A stretch of 54,022 nucleotides of DNA from Candidatus Poribacteria bacterium. GTDB taxonomy: Bacteria > Poribacteria > WGA-4E > WGA-3G. A program made the position numbers and the translations under genes. The notes under the pieces are model-generated. The model was not told where the DNA came from. It was given only the letters and a program-made list of their open reading frames with translations, and searched no databases. This document shows, piece by piece, positions 17,838 through 26,257 of the stretch. The stretch is from NCBI GenBank assembly GCA_007571305.1, contig RKRR01000023.1:1-54022 (forward strand), read 5' to 3'. Within the stretch, counting starts at the first letter, position 1, and the number at the start of each line of letters is the position of its first letter.

Positions 17838-18722
17838 TTACGGAACTGCGACTCCCACGGTCTTACATTCTATGCGATAAACGGAAGTACTCGCCGTGAT
17901 AAATAGGGTGCTCCAGTTATCTCCACCCCATGCCAAGTTCGCCGCGCGTTCAGGGACGAGAATAATTCCGAGATGTGTTCCGTCCGGTGCGAAGACCCAA
18001 ATGCCATCGGGACCTGTTAAATAAACATTCCCGTGTGTATCGGCTTTCATCCCGTCCGGTTTTCCGGTATCCCCTTCCTCTTCACCGAAGATGCGGTCGT
18101 TTGTGATTGTGCCATCGGGTTGCACATCGAAAGCTCGCACATGCATCCGTTCAGTGTCGTTAATGTAGAGGATGGACTCATCTGGTGAAAAGCAGATACC
18201 GTTAGGTCTGTCGAAGTCGTCAATGAGAAGGGTCAGTGTCTCACCGTTTGGGGAGAGGCGATAGACACCTTGAAAATCTAGTTCTTTCTCTGATTCAACG
18301 CCGTAAGCCGCACTCAGCCCATACGGGGGATCGGTGAAATATATGCTTCCGTCGGATTTCACAACGACATCGTTTGGACTGTTCAAACGTTTTCCCTGAT
18401 AATGTGATGCGATTGTGATAACGTGTCCATCTGCTGTTGTTCTTGAAACCCGTCGGTTTGCGTGCTCACAAGCAATGAGGTGTCCGCCTTTATCGTAAGT
18501 CAAGCCGTTTGACTTCCCAGAGGGTTCACGGAAAACAGTCATTCCAACGTTTGAATCCCATCTCCGCATCTTGTTCGCAGGAATATCACTAAACAGCAGG
18601 AACCCTTCTGTTGCGTGCCAGAGAGGTCCCTCGGTGAATTCGCATCCTGTTGCTATTTGCTCAACATCTGCCCCTGAGTCAACTAAATCTGTTAATCGTG
18701 CATCGCGTACGTCAAGTGCCAT
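17838..18722 (-). CDS. SMP-30/gluconolactonase-like protein
   Basis: The 294-residue beta-propeller protein fits the SMP-30/gluconolactonase/LRE family, metal-dependent lactonases of sugar metabolism. Seen: EGPLWHATEGFLLFSDI (metal-binding Glu), SNGLTYDKGGHLIACEH, LNSPNDVVVKSDGSIYFTDPPYGL, FDRPNGICFSPDE and PDGMKADTHGNVYLTGPDGIW. The start MALDVRDARLTDL was chosen because AAAGGA lies seven bases before it; an ATG 12 codons earlier has no clear site. It is the first gene after the tRNA. The substrate cannot be told from sequence. Confidence 0.85.
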   Translation of the reverse strand: MALDVRDARLTDLVDSGADVEQIATGCEFTEGPLWHATEGFLLFSDIPANKMRRWDSNVGMTVFREPSGKSNGLTYDKGGHLIACEHANRRVSRTTADGHVITIASHYQGKRLNSPNDVVVKSDGSIYFTDPPYGLSAAYGVESEKELDFQGVYRLSPNGETLTLLIDDFDRPNGICFSPDESILYINDTERMHVRAFDVQPDGTITNDRIFGEEEGDTGKPDGMKADTHGNVYLTGPDGIWVFAPDGTHLGIILVPERAANLAWGGDNWSTLFITASTSVYRIECKTVGVAVP

Positions 18723-18842
18723 CTGTTTCCTTTCAAATATCCTTGACAACTCTCTCAATTAATGTTAATATAGTCTTTAAAAATGGTGGATATAGGATTT
18801 CGTGCAGTAAGAATGTGACTTGCACGTCCATTAAAAAAAGAA

Positions 18843-18916
<74 letters not shown>

Positions 18917-18977
18917 ATGAATTTTAAGTCAGGGAGGTTAAATGAATGAAACTGAACCTGATTTACATATACCCTTA

Positions 18978-19006
18978 ATTTTAACAGACTCAACGTCTTT
19001 TGTCAA
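18978..19006 (-). promoter_or_regulatory. Strong promoter of tRNA-Arg
   Basis: Minus strand: TTGACA (19006-19001), 17 bases, TAAAAT (18983-18978). Start would be near 18971, about 55 bases before the tRNA. The promoter covers the region where a longer reading frame of the plus-strand gene would begin, which supports the later GTG start for that gene. Confidence 0.88.
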
Positions 19007-19043
19007 GTTTTTCGAGAGAAAAAATCTAAGGAGGAAGATCAGG

Positions 19044-20135
19044 GTGAAACGTAAATTTCAGAAGTCCTCAATCCTTGCGGTTCTGGTTGTCTTTTTATTT
19101 AGTTTCGCACCAGATATAGTAGAAAGCCGGCGCGGTTTTGGGGGGGGACGGAGTTTCAGTCGTAGTCGCAGTTATAGCCGTAGCCCCAGTCGGCGGAGTA
19201 CCACACCGAGGCGTTCCTATACAAGCCCACGGACTTCGACGCGGATGACCCGCAGTACGGGCAGCACCTATAGCAGAAGTGGGGCATCGAGAAGCACTGG
19301 GACGCGTGCCAGCACAGTTGCACGTCAGCGACAGACTGCGACAAATCGTGCCAGAGCAACGACTGCAACAAATCGAAGCACGACTGCGACGCGGAGCGCA
19401 ACGCGCAGCCAGCAACGGCAGGTGAAGGCACAAAATCGGAAGCAGGTGCGGCAACTCAAAGCAGAAAACCGGACTCTGAAACGGCAGAACCGAAGAGCGA
19501 ATCGAGAGACAGCACGTGCTCGCCGAGAAGCGCGCCAAACGATTAACGTCAATAACTTCGGTGGTTATTACCCAATGATGGGATATCCGATGTATCCCTT
19601 GGCAGCATCTATGGCGTTTAACAACCTCATGTTTGGCATTTATTTCCACGACTACTACAACCATGCGATTCGCCATAGTTACTTATGGCACTACCACCAT
19701 CGAGACTATGATCGCTCGCATTGGAGTGCTGAAAAGCAGGCAGAGTATGAACTCTATAAGGATTACTACGAAAGCCAAGGCATAGAGCAGAATCCGAATT
19801 ACGTGGATCCCGGAACGAACCGAGATGAGAATTATGTCGCAAGTTACGTCGAGGAGAATCCTGATAAGTTTTATGGGGACGGTGCCGAGACTTTCACTGT
19901 TGACGAACTTCCAGATGAAGGGGCCTTGAAGGCAGAACTCCTTGCCGCCGCTGAGGAAACACCTACGGTAACAACGTCCGCTACAACAACGAGCACAACG
20001 CGCGCACCACCAGCCACACGAACTGTCGTTGTTGAGAAGAAGACATCGGGAGCAACTTGGTTTCTGCTTATCTTCGGAAGTGTCCTCGTTGCTGGTGTGA
20101 TTATGTTAGTGATGTATAACAAAGGTTATTTTTAG
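19044..20135 (+). CDS. Exported basic low-complexity protein with a C-terminal membrane segment
   Basis: I do not recognise this 363-residue protein. From the GTG at 19044 (GGAGG upstream) it starts with a signal peptide (MKRKFQKSS then LAVLVVFLFSFAP). About residues 28-175 are very rich in Arg, Ser and Thr, then basic and probably helical. A Tyr/His/Met-rich segment follows (YYPMMGYPMYPLA, HDYYNHAIRH), then acidic repeats. Near the C-terminus is one membrane helix (FLLIFGSVLVAGVIMLV). An ATG at 18942 also opens the frame, but it overlaps the tRNA promoter. The next gene starts 8 bases on. Confidence 0.75.
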   Translation: MKRKFQKSSILAVLVVFLFSFAPDIVESRRGFGGGRSFSRSRSYSRSPSRRSTTPRRSYTSPRTSTRMTRSTGSTYSRSGASRSTGTRASTVARQRQTATNRARATTATNRSTTATRSATRSQQRQVKAQNRKQVRQLKAENRTLKRQNRRANRETARARREARQTINVNNFGGYYPMMGYPMYPLAASMAFNNLMFGIYFHDYYNHAIRHSYLWHYHHRDYDRSHWSAEKQAEYELYKDYYESQGIEQNPNYVDPGTNRDENYVASYVEENPDKFYGDGAETFTVDELPDEGALKAELLAAAEETPTVTTSATTTSTTRAPPATRTVVVEKKTSGATWFLLIFGSVLVAGVIMLVMYNKGYF

Positions 20136-20143
20136 GTGGGATC

Positions 20144-20767
20144 ATGGCACTATTTGGCAGAAAAGGTGGTAAATCTCTGTTTGGTAGACGAAAGAATGCT
20201 GAACCGAAGAAACCGGAGCGGCATGAGTTGGTCGACATCCCACTTGAGAGCATGATTGAACTCTCTGACATCATCACTTATGAGGAGACGGGGAATACTT
20301 CGCATGCCTTCAAACTGGCCATACGGAAGAAGTATGAAGGTGACAGCATCCGTCGTTATATGTATCACATCCGTGATGCAGAAGAGGAAGTCGTTATCGG
20401 TGTCGATCATGTCGCTGGAACGAAGGATGACTACGAGATTTCCCGATGGATTGTTGATGATGAGTGTGAACTCGGCGATCCGTTGCCTGATGTGATGACG
20501 CTCTATTTTCCTAATCCGGAGAATGAGAACGAGGACATTGCTGTCGAATACAACCGACAGGATGTTGTCACCGCAACGCTTACCCTTACCAATCCGGAAG
20601 GCGAAGAGAAGTTCGACGTTGAACTCCACGAATACGCTACTGAGAACGACGAGTACATGTCTATTGAACGCTGCGGCGACTGGTTGACTTTCTACGTTGG
20701 AGTTCTTATCACGCGATCGGATATAGAGATCTATCCAGCGATGGAAGCTCCATCTGAACGCACGTAA
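20144..20767 (+). CDS. Unknown acidic protein, partner of the preceding gene
   Basis: The 207-residue product starts with a basic tail (MALFGRKGGKSLFGRRK) and then becomes acidic with alternating strands (VDIPLESMIELSD, DIITYEETG, DYEISRWIVDDECELG). It has no signal peptide or membrane helix. It begins 8 bases after the exported protein and is followed by a hairpin, so the two make a small operon. The basic N-terminus could touch a membrane or nucleic acid. I cannot name a family. Confidence 0.7.
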   Translation: MALFGRKGGKSLFGRRKNAEPKKPERHELVDIPLESMIELSDIITYEETGNTSHAFKLAIRKKYEGDSIRRYMYHIRDAEEEVVIGVDHVAGTKDDYEISRWIVDDECELGDPLPDVMTLYFPNPENENEDIAVEYNRQDVVTATLTLTNPEGEEKFDVELHEYATENDEYMSIERCGDWLTFYVGVLITRSDIEIYPAMEAPSERT

Positions 20768-20788
20768 ATTTTATCCCTGATTTATCCG

Positions 20789-20816
20789 TAAGGCGAGGTT
20801 TTCCGACCTCGCCTTA
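20789..20816 (+). terminator. Hairpin after the two-gene operon
   Basis: TAAGGCGAGGT pairs with ACCTCGCCTTA (11 bp) around a six-base loop, 21 bases after the stop codon. No T-run follows, so it may be a weak terminator or an mRNA-stabilising hairpin. Confidence 0.6.
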
Positions 20817-20823
20817 TGCACAA

Positions 20824-20985
20824 TAACCCAACTTGCCACTTACACAATTTTAGAGATGTATCTGCTATATTTCATTGAAAACGTTCAGAACCCGCAGCAT
20901 TCCGTAGCGTAGGAGACCGTCAGTCTCCTGCGTGCTTAAGATGCACAACCTCACAGGTTATGCTACAAGGTAGCAACTTGGGTTA
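20824..20985. mobile_element. MITE-like element, copy 2 (162 bp, inverted relative to copy 4)
   Basis: Starts TAACCCAACTTGCCAC and ends GTAGCAACTTGGGTTA. It contains the hairpin AGGAGAC / GTCTCCT and the block GCACAACCTCACAGGTTATGC. Its reverse complement lines up closely with copy 4. With a short inverted repeat at 20999-21032 it fills the 311-base gap between two genes. Confidence 0.85.
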
Positions 20986-21078
20986 CAATACCTGAAAAAC
21001 TGGAAAATTTTTATGACTTTCGTTTTTCCAGTGGCGATCATTCTGGGCAACTTTGCGGAGTGGTTGCGTTTCTGTCTA

Positions 21079-21999
21079 TTAACGCCGCATATTCACCAGA
21101 TAAATTCCGCTTGCCACAAGGACTGCACCTACCAATAAGCTAAGTGTCAACTCGTCCCCTAAAAACACATAACTAAACACGACCCCCGACAGTGGCGTTG
21201 CGAAAAAGAGAACAACGAGTTTACTTGCACTATATCTTTCAAGCACCGCAGTCCACGCCAGAAAACAGAAACCGGCGATAACGCCACCTTGATAGAGTAA
21301 AGCAGCACTACTTCTGAGTGTGAGTTGCATCGGTTGCCCATACTCTAAAAGCAAACTCATGAGGACATAGCACGGGAGACTCAAGGTGAGTAGCCACGCC
21401 AAGAGTCGGTATGGGTGAATGGATTGAATTAGTAATTTCGTCACGACAACGCGTAGCCCTAAAAAGCATCCGCTCACAAGCACAATGATGTCGCCAAGGA
21501 CGCTCGTTTCACCTTCTCCGAGGTTTGGGGCAACGGTTACGAAAACGCCACTGAAGGCGACAACGATCCCTAATGTTTTTGCAACAGAGAGGCGTTCGCC
21601 TGGAATCCAGAAGTGCGCAAAGAGTGCAGTAAAAAAGGGATAGACGTTAATAAAAATAGTGGATCGGGATGCCGTTGTGAATTGGGTACCAGTGTTTAAG
21701 CAGATAATTTGGAGGATAAAGATCGTTGTGAGGAGCAGCAGACGAGGGAGTTCGCCACGGCGTAAGCGAAGTGAAACCCCGCGATAGAGTGCCCAACTCC
21801 CAATGACGACAAGTCCAATCACGAATCGGAAGAACGCCAATGCCAATGGAGGAAAGTCTTCCAAGCCGATTTTTATGGATGGCGAATTCCCTCCCCAAAG
21901 AAAAGCGAGGAGCAAACTGAGGGCAATAATTTTCCCGTGCGGCTCCTCACTGATAACGCTTGGTGTTGGCGATGTCCCGATGTTCTCTTTTCTATTCAA
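21079..21999 (-). CDS. EamA/DMT-family membrane transporter
   Basis: The 306-residue protein has about ten hydrophobic helices in two repeated halves, the EamA (drug/metabolite transporter) layout. Seen: LLLAFLWGGNSPSIKIGLEDFPPLALAFFRF in the first half, the GIVVAFSGVFV turn, and the second repeat ending FSYVFLGDELTLSLLVGAVLVASGIYLVN. It likely exports a small solute; the substrate is unknown. It follows the PhyH gene by 50 bases on the same strand. Confidence 0.85.
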   Translation of the reverse strand: MNRKENIGTSPTPSVISEEPHGKIIALSLLLAFLWGGNSPSIKIGLEDFPPLALAFFRFVIGLVVIGSWALYRGVSLRLRRGELPRLLLLTTIFILQIICLNTGTQFTTASRSTIFINVYPFFTALFAHFWIPGERLSVAKTLGIVVAFSGVFVTVAPNLGEGETSVLGDIIVLVSGCFLGLRVVVTKLLIQSIHPYRLLAWLLTLSLPCYVLMSLLLEYGQPMQLTLRSSAALLYQGGVIAGFCFLAWTAVLERYSASKLVVLFFATPLSGVVFSYVFLGDELTLSLLVGAVLVASGIYLVNMRR

Positions 22000-22049
22000 A
22001 CGAAACTGTTATCCTCGGTGGAGGTCATTGTTCTCTGAAAAATTTTGGA

Positions 22050-22853
22050 TCAATCGTAGGCACCGGGGCGATGATTGCCCATTAATCGCTGTTGGCGTTC
22101 CGTTGCCTGCTCCAAGATCTCTTCATCGAACTGAAACCGGTTCAGATAGGGTGGGTATTTTTGGGTGATCATCCGATTCGCGTAGTGCACTTGTAACAGA
22201 TAGCGAGTTTGGTCGCTACGGTTTGCTGTGCCTCGATGCCAGACTTCGCTTCGGAAAAGCACGACATCGCCGCCATTGCAGAGGATACTCTTTTCTGATG
22301 CCCCTTTCCACTCTGTCTCACCATCAGGTCTCCGTCCGGAAAGATGGCTACCGGGGACGAACTTTGTTGGTCCGAGGTCTTCGTAGAGGTCATCCAAGTA
22401 GTAATGGGCGGTTGAGATGAAAATTGGCACCTTGACACGCGGATCTTCCAAAATGTCTGCTGGTAGCGGAATCGGTAGCCAGTCTGTGTGCAACCCTTGA
22501 TCGGGGCGACCGGGGCCCGTTACCCACGCTGTCATACCGATGACGTGACAATCTTCGCCGTGCACCGCCTCTGCTAATTCTATCACTGGAGAGAAATCAA
22601 GGTACTGTAAGAAGACGGGATCGCGGTTGAAGGCATTGTTGATGTGTTTGTTAAGGAAACCGTTTCCATTCTCTGGCGTGCCGTGCCGATCAAAACTCTC
22701 AGGAATTGCGGTTAATTGATCCATTGCCGCACGCAGTTCCGCGAGTTGTTCACCCTCGATAACCTTCGGTAGATAGGCGTATCCATCCTCCTTCATCGCC
22801 TTGACTTGACCCTCGAGATCAGGATAGGCTACAAGAGGTAAGGCTTGGCTCAT
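22050..22853 (-). CDS. Phytanoyl-CoA dioxygenase-family protein (canonical triad)
   Basis: A 267-residue Fe(II)/2-oxoglutarate oxygenase-like protein. The metal triad is complete: H122-x-D124 in GLHTDWLP and H206 in EVWHRGT, with R217 to hold 2-oxoglutarate. GPTKFVPGSH is the family core. The substrate is not predictable. It has a near-consensus promoter 50-80 bases upstream and an AAAGGAG site before the ATG. Confidence 0.85.
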   Translation of the reverse strand: MSQALPLVAYPDLEGQVKAMKEDGYAYLPKVIEGEQLAELRAAMDQLTAIPESFDRHGTPENGNGFLNKHINNAFNRDPVFLQYLDFSPVIELAEAVHGEDCHVIGMTAWVTGPGRPDQGLHTDWLPIPLPADILEDPRVKVPIFISTAHYYLDDLYEDLGPTKFVPGSHLSGRRPDGETEWKGASEKSILCNGGDVVLFRSEVWHRGTANRSDQTRYLLQVHYANRMITQKYPPYLNRFQFDEEILEQATERQQRLMGNHRPGAYD

Positions 22854-22905
22854 TGTTTTTTCTCCTTTAATTTAAAATACTCGAAATGGAATCTCCCACT
22901 TCTGC

Positions 22906-22934
22906 ATTTTACAACTTTTCAGGCTTGATGTCAA
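22906..22934 (-). promoter_or_regulatory. Promoter of the PhyH gene
   Basis: Minus strand: TTGACA (22934-22929), 17-base spacer, TAAAAT (22911-22906). Start near 22899, leaving a leader of about 45 bases. Confidence 0.85.
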
Positions 22935-23019
22935 CTTTTTTCCGAACAATTCGTTAACAAAATGCATCCAATATAGTGTTATAAGGTAACTAATCATCAC
23001 AAAAAGAGGAGCAAAGAAA

Positions 23020-23283
23020 ATGAAAGATAAAAATGTAACAACCAAGACTCATGAAGCGTCTAAAGACGCAGCGATCCGCGTCTTCGGAACTGTCCTGGAA
23101 TCCCTACCGGGGAACCTATTTCAGGTGAAATTGGAAGAGAATGACTACAAAGTTGTGGCGTATCTTGCTGGCAAACTCATGCAGCACAAAATTTGGGTGC
23201 TTCCTGGCGATCAGGTTACCCTGGAACTTTCTCCGTATGATCTGACGCGTGGACGCATTATCTGGCGGAATCCCGGCTCTTAG
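23020..23283 (+). CDS. infA: Translation initiation factor IF-1 with an N-terminal extension
   Basis: IF-1 blocks the A site of the 30S subunit during initiation. The 87-residue protein has the S1/OB-fold text VFGTVLESLPGNLFQVKLE, the PGD turn and the hallmark ELSPYDLTRGRII. A 17-residue polar N-terminal extension makes it longer than the usual 72. AGAGGAG lies upstream. It is next to rsgA rather than in the spc operon; the part of the spc operon where infA often sits is outside the window. Confidence 0.93.
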   Translation: MKDKNVTTKTHEASKDAAIRVFGTVLESLPGNLFQVKLEENDYKVVAYLAGKLMQHKIWVLPGDQVTLELSPYDLTRGRIIWRNPGS

Positions 23284-23308
23284 GTGCCGTTGCATGAGGA
23301 ACTCTTTG

Positions 23309-24319
23309 ATGCCACCCCTGAATCAGACTATGGAAGGCATTGTAATAAAAGCACGAAGTGGCACTTATGAGGTACAAGTTGGCAAACAAAGTTACACTTG
23401 TGCCTTGCGCCACCACCTCATTGAAGATGAAAAACGGCGGCTCGATGAGACGAAGGAGATGCCGTACGTGGATCTCGTCGCAGTTGGCGACCGGGTACGG
23501 ATTTCTACTGCTATGTCCACAGCGGACGGTGGACACATAGAGGAATGTCTTCCGCGGGACACCCAGTTTGGACGTATTCGCATGGACGGTTGGCGACAGG
23601 TTATTGTGGCTAACTTGGATATGCTACTCATTATCTTTGCGGCACGGCATCCAACCCTCAAACTACGGATGCTTGATAGATTTCTCGTCACCGCGGAGGC
23701 ATCTGGTGTTGAGCCGGTCATCTGTATTAACAAACTTGATTTAGCAAAATTAGAGAATGTGCAACGTGAACTCAGTTTATATGAAGAATTAGGTTATAAA
23801 GTGGTTTATACAAGTATCGTGACAGGCGTTGGTGTTGAAGAATTGCGGGCGGTGATGCGGAATAGGATTGCTGCAATTGTAGGTTCATCAGGGGTTGGGA
23901 AATCGTCTCTGCTCAATGCAGTGCAACCCGGACTCCAGTTACGCACAGGTGAAGTGGATACTCGCATTCATAAAGGAAGACATACGACAACGGAAGTCAT
24001 GCTACTGCCACTTGAGTTCGGCGGGTTCGTCGCGGACACGCCCGGTATCCGAACCCTCGGCTTGCTTGAAGCTGATGAAGAACAGGGGTTAGATATTCAT
24101 TTTCCGGAGATGCGCTCTTATATTCCAGAGTGCAAATTTGCTGCGTGTACGCACCAACACGAACCAACGTGTGCTGTCAAGCAAGCGGTTGAAGTTGGCG
24201 ATATTAGTCCGCTCCGATATGAAAGTTACCTCCGAATCTCTGGATTCAAGGAAGGGAGATATGAACGAAACTCAGATAAGAGAAGAACGGACCGAAACAC
24301 GCGACGCCGTAGACGCTGA
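23309..24319 (+). CDS. rsgA: Ribosome small subunit-dependent GTPase RsgA
   Basis: RsgA checks 30S maturation. The 336-residue product has an OB-fold N-terminus (MEGIVIKARSGTYEV), a circularly permuted GTPase domain in the order NKLD (G4), GSSGVGKSS (G1) and DTPG (G3), and a zinc site ECKFAACTHQHEPTC. I chose the ATG at 23309 (GAGGA eight bases upstream); ATGs at 23294 and 23330 are alternatives. It starts 26 bases after infA, and its last 59 bases overlap the GNAT gene. Confidence 0.93.
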   Translation: MPPLNQTMEGIVIKARSGTYEVQVGKQSYTCALRHHLIEDEKRRLDETKEMPYVDLVAVGDRVRISTAMSTADGGHIEECLPRDTQFGRIRMDGWRQVIVANLDMLLIIFAARHPTLKLRMLDRFLVTAEASGVEPVICINKLDLAKLENVQRELSLYEELGYKVVYTSIVTGVGVEELRAVMRNRIAAIVGSSGVGKSSLLNAVQPGLQLRTGEVDTRIHKGRHTTTEVMLLPLEFGGFVADTPGIRTLGLLEADEEQGLDIHFPEMRSYIPECKFAACTHQHEPTCAVKQAVEVGDISPLRYESYLRISGFKEGRYERNSDKRRTDRNTRRRRR

Positions 24320-25091
24320 TCTACAAAAATGGGAAGATGCTATTCAGAATTTGATCCGTATCATTGAAAAGAGTGAACAGAAACTCGGATACTTCCAGAA
24401 CCGCGTAAAGCAAGCACAATTCATGGATCGTCCGAATCGGCGTATGATTCGAGCCGCGGGGGCTCAGGTCGGTGCATACTCAACGCAGTTGGAAGGCTTG
24501 AGAAGTCAGTTGCGTCAATTGGAAAAACTTCACGGGGGCGGTATTCATCTCCGACAGGTCGCTGAAAATGAGCTGCGTCGAATTTGGGGATGGCTAAACC
24601 GGACGGGCATCAGGAATCTCCTCTACGCGACACAGGTATCATTTGAAACGTTTCTCGAAGATTGGCACCGTTGGACCGAGAATGAACAGATGCACGCGCT
24701 GGCTGTTGAGATCCGGACGACACGTGTTCTCATCGGATTTGCTCTCTTGCACTATGATGTAGGCACTGTTACCCTTAAATTCGTCATTATTCGACCTGAT
24801 TATCGCGCTCGCGGATACGGTACTGATGCACTCCTTGAATTGGTACGTTACGGGTTTGAACAACTGCAGGCTGAGCACATCACACTACAAGTATCACCTG
24901 ACAATGGACCTGCACTCATCTGTTTTGAGAATGCCGGATTCCAATATCTCAGTTACACCGACACCACAGAACAGGCTTACACGATGGGCATTGAGCGCAG
25001 CGAGTGGAGCGGCGAGAAGTCAATAGATGAACAGACTGAAATGCCACGGCTCAGTACCCCACTCAAAGTGTTTTTTGATAATAAAAAATAA
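24261..25091 (+). CDS. Coiled-coil plus GNAT acetyltransferase protein
   Basis: The start ATG at 24261 has GGAAGGGAG directly upstream and lies inside the end of rsgA, so translation is probably coupled. The 276-residue protein has a charged helical first part (about 15-95, heptad-like, for example IIEKSEQKLGYFQNRVKQA), then a GNAT domain at about 100-260. The acetyl-CoA loop is RARGYGTDALLEL, and SPDNGPALICFENAGF is motif B. RimI-like enzymes acetylate ribosomal proteins; the location by infA-rsgA makes a ribosome-linked target possible but unproven. Confidence 0.8.
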   Translation: MNETQIREERTETRDAVDADLQKWEDAIQNLIRIIEKSEQKLGYFQNRVKQAQFMDRPNRRMIRAAGAQVGAYSTQLEGLRSQLRQLEKLHGGGIHLRQVAENELRRIWGWLNRTGIRNLLYATQVSFETFLEDWHRWTENEQMHALAVEIRTTRVLIGFALLHYDVGTVTLKFVIIRPDYRARGYGTDALLELVRYGFEQLQAEHITLQVSPDNGPALICFENAGFQYLSYTDTTEQAYTMGIERSEWSGEKSIDEQTEMPRLSTPLKVFFDNKK

Positions 25092-25230
25092 TTTTTTTCA
25101 TAAAAACACCAAAAAGTGCATCCGAAAACGTGTAATAAACGAATCATTGTCATTTTTATGGCGATGGTATCCTAATGCCGCTGTGTTGCGGAAAAGGAGG
25201 TATTTGTTATGTTAGCAAACCAGAGGAGGT

Positions 25231-25318
25231 GTGGCACTTAGTGTTACGCCCTTGCGGTGTGACACTGAGTGTCGCACTCTTTGGAAAGGGACGGGGGGTT
25301 CAAACCCCTCTGTCCCCT
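25231..25318 (+). ncRNA. Candidate structured RNA with a tRNA T-arm-like hairpin
   Basis: Hairpin A (25231-25277) pairs about 20 bases around a short loop with several G-U pairs. Hairpin B (25288-25316) has the loop TTCAAAC closed by GGGGG / CCCTC, the exact form of a tRNA T arm, and extends with GGGAC / GTCCC. No 5' acceptor half or anticodon arm is seen, so it is not a whole tRNA, and I found no tmRNA 5' end. It could be a degraded tRNA, an attachment-site remnant or an unknown RNA. Confidence 0.4.
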
Positions 25319-25532
25319 ATTGTGAAGGTATGCTGTTTTCGGAATAGAACGGGGACTTCACTACACGTCGCAGACTGAACCGGATTTTTATGGCATATTT
25401 TTCTATTTTTTAGTAGACTATTTAGTATTCAATCACGCACGGTTTGCAAAAGGCAGTCTTTACGAAACGTCATTGACCCGCTTGCACCGCTCCCAATCAT
25501 AAAAAAATAAGGAGGATAAGGAGGTAGCCATT

Positions 25533-25610
25533 ATGTTATCAATGAACCACGCCACACTTCACCTAAAAGTATTCAATTGTGGCGATGGTGCCTCTGACCT
25601 TTGTCGATAG
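25533..25610 (+). CDS. Possible 25-residue small protein
   Basis: ATG at 25533 follows a strong AAGGAGGTA site with good spacing. The product MLSMNHATLHLKVFNCGDG plus six residues has no family I know. It ends 53 bases before the sigma-like gene and could be a leader peptide or a short regulatory ORF. Confidence 0.35.
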   Translation: MLSMNHATLHLKVFNCGDGASDLCR

Positions 25611-25663
25611 TTTGATTAAGGCATAGGCGCGATCGCCTCATATTCGAGGGAGTTGCTCTATCT

Positions 25664-26038
25664 ATGCCCAAGTTTAATCCCGACTTTTGGGAAATTCCGG
25701 TGCCACCGGAGTATTTCGATCAACTTACTACCGATGACTATTTCTGGTATCGGGCACCTGATGACGAATATACAGAGATGCGTCACGCCAAGCGACAGGC
25801 AGTTCTCAAACAGATTCGCCGGATTATCGCGAACGAACTAACCAAACGCCAAGCCGAGTGTATTCAACTTTACTTCTATAAAGGTAAAACGCAAGAGGAA
25901 ATTGGAGACATTCTCGGTATTTCCCGTCGTGTTGTCAGTCAACACCTTTTTGGTGTTACTCGGAACGGGAAACAGATAGGGGGTGCGGTTAACAAGATCC
26001 GAAAGGTGTGCCGAAAACAGGGAATACAGTTTCCGTAG
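25664..26038 (+). CDS. Sigma-70 region 4-like DNA-binding protein
   Basis: The 124-residue protein has an N-terminal part rich in Asp/Tyr/Phe (FWEIPVPPEYFDQLTTDDYF) and a C-terminal helix-turn-helix like sigma region 4: ELTKRQAECIQLYFYKGKTQ then EEIGDILGISRRVVSQHLFG. Region 2, needed for a full sigma factor, is absent. It may be a transcription regulator or a phage/plasmid-like factor. It is the only gene in its segment. Confidence 0.7.
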   Translation: MPKFNPDFWEIPVPPEYFDQLTTDDYFWYRAPDDEYTEMRHAKRQAVLKQIRRIIANELTKRQAECIQLYFYKGKTQEEIGDILGISRRVVSQHLFGVTRNGKQIGGAVNKIRKVCRKQGIQFP

Positions 26039-26160
26039 GTGCAGGAGCCAAGTCTATATATTAACCTTACCAGTGCGCTTCAATGCGGGAGGAGACCTTA
26101 AAGGGTACCTCTCGCTTGAAAGCACTTCATCGGAATCAATAAAAATCTCGACTAGGAGGT

Positions 26161-26180
26161 CGCTCCTACAGAAGAATAGC
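26161..26180. repeat. Short dispersed repeat, copy 1
   Basis: CGCTCCTACAGAAGAATAGC occurs here and again at 42739-42758. Both are in intergenic DNA and both are followed by an ATCA-like motif. Confidence 0.7.
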
Positions 26181-26257
26181 GATCAATCCTTAAAAGTAAA
26201 GTTGGGATTCGGGGCTCCTTTCTGTGAGAGAATGGCATGCTTCTGGTGTAGCAACCC

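Larger units (their letters stand above)
25092..25663 (+). other. 572-base intergenic region with hairpins and small ORFs
   Basis: No ordinary gene is found. It contains a pair of strong hairpins at 25231-25318 and two similar translation-start regions (AAGGAGGTA, four variable bases, TTATGTTA) at about 25196-25219 and 25517-25541. The first would start a 10-residue peptide at 25209; the second a 25-residue one. Confidence 0.6.

Noticed and set aside
18942..19043. A start at 18942 for the exported basic protein
   Set aside because: It would put a polar stretch before the signal peptide and overlap the tRNA promoter; the GTG at 19044 fits better.
25092..25320. A tmRNA (ssrA) gene suggested by the T-arm-like end
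   Set aside because: No GGGGxC acceptor 5' end, no tag ORF ending in LAA, and the upstream 300 bases are the end of the GNAT gene.
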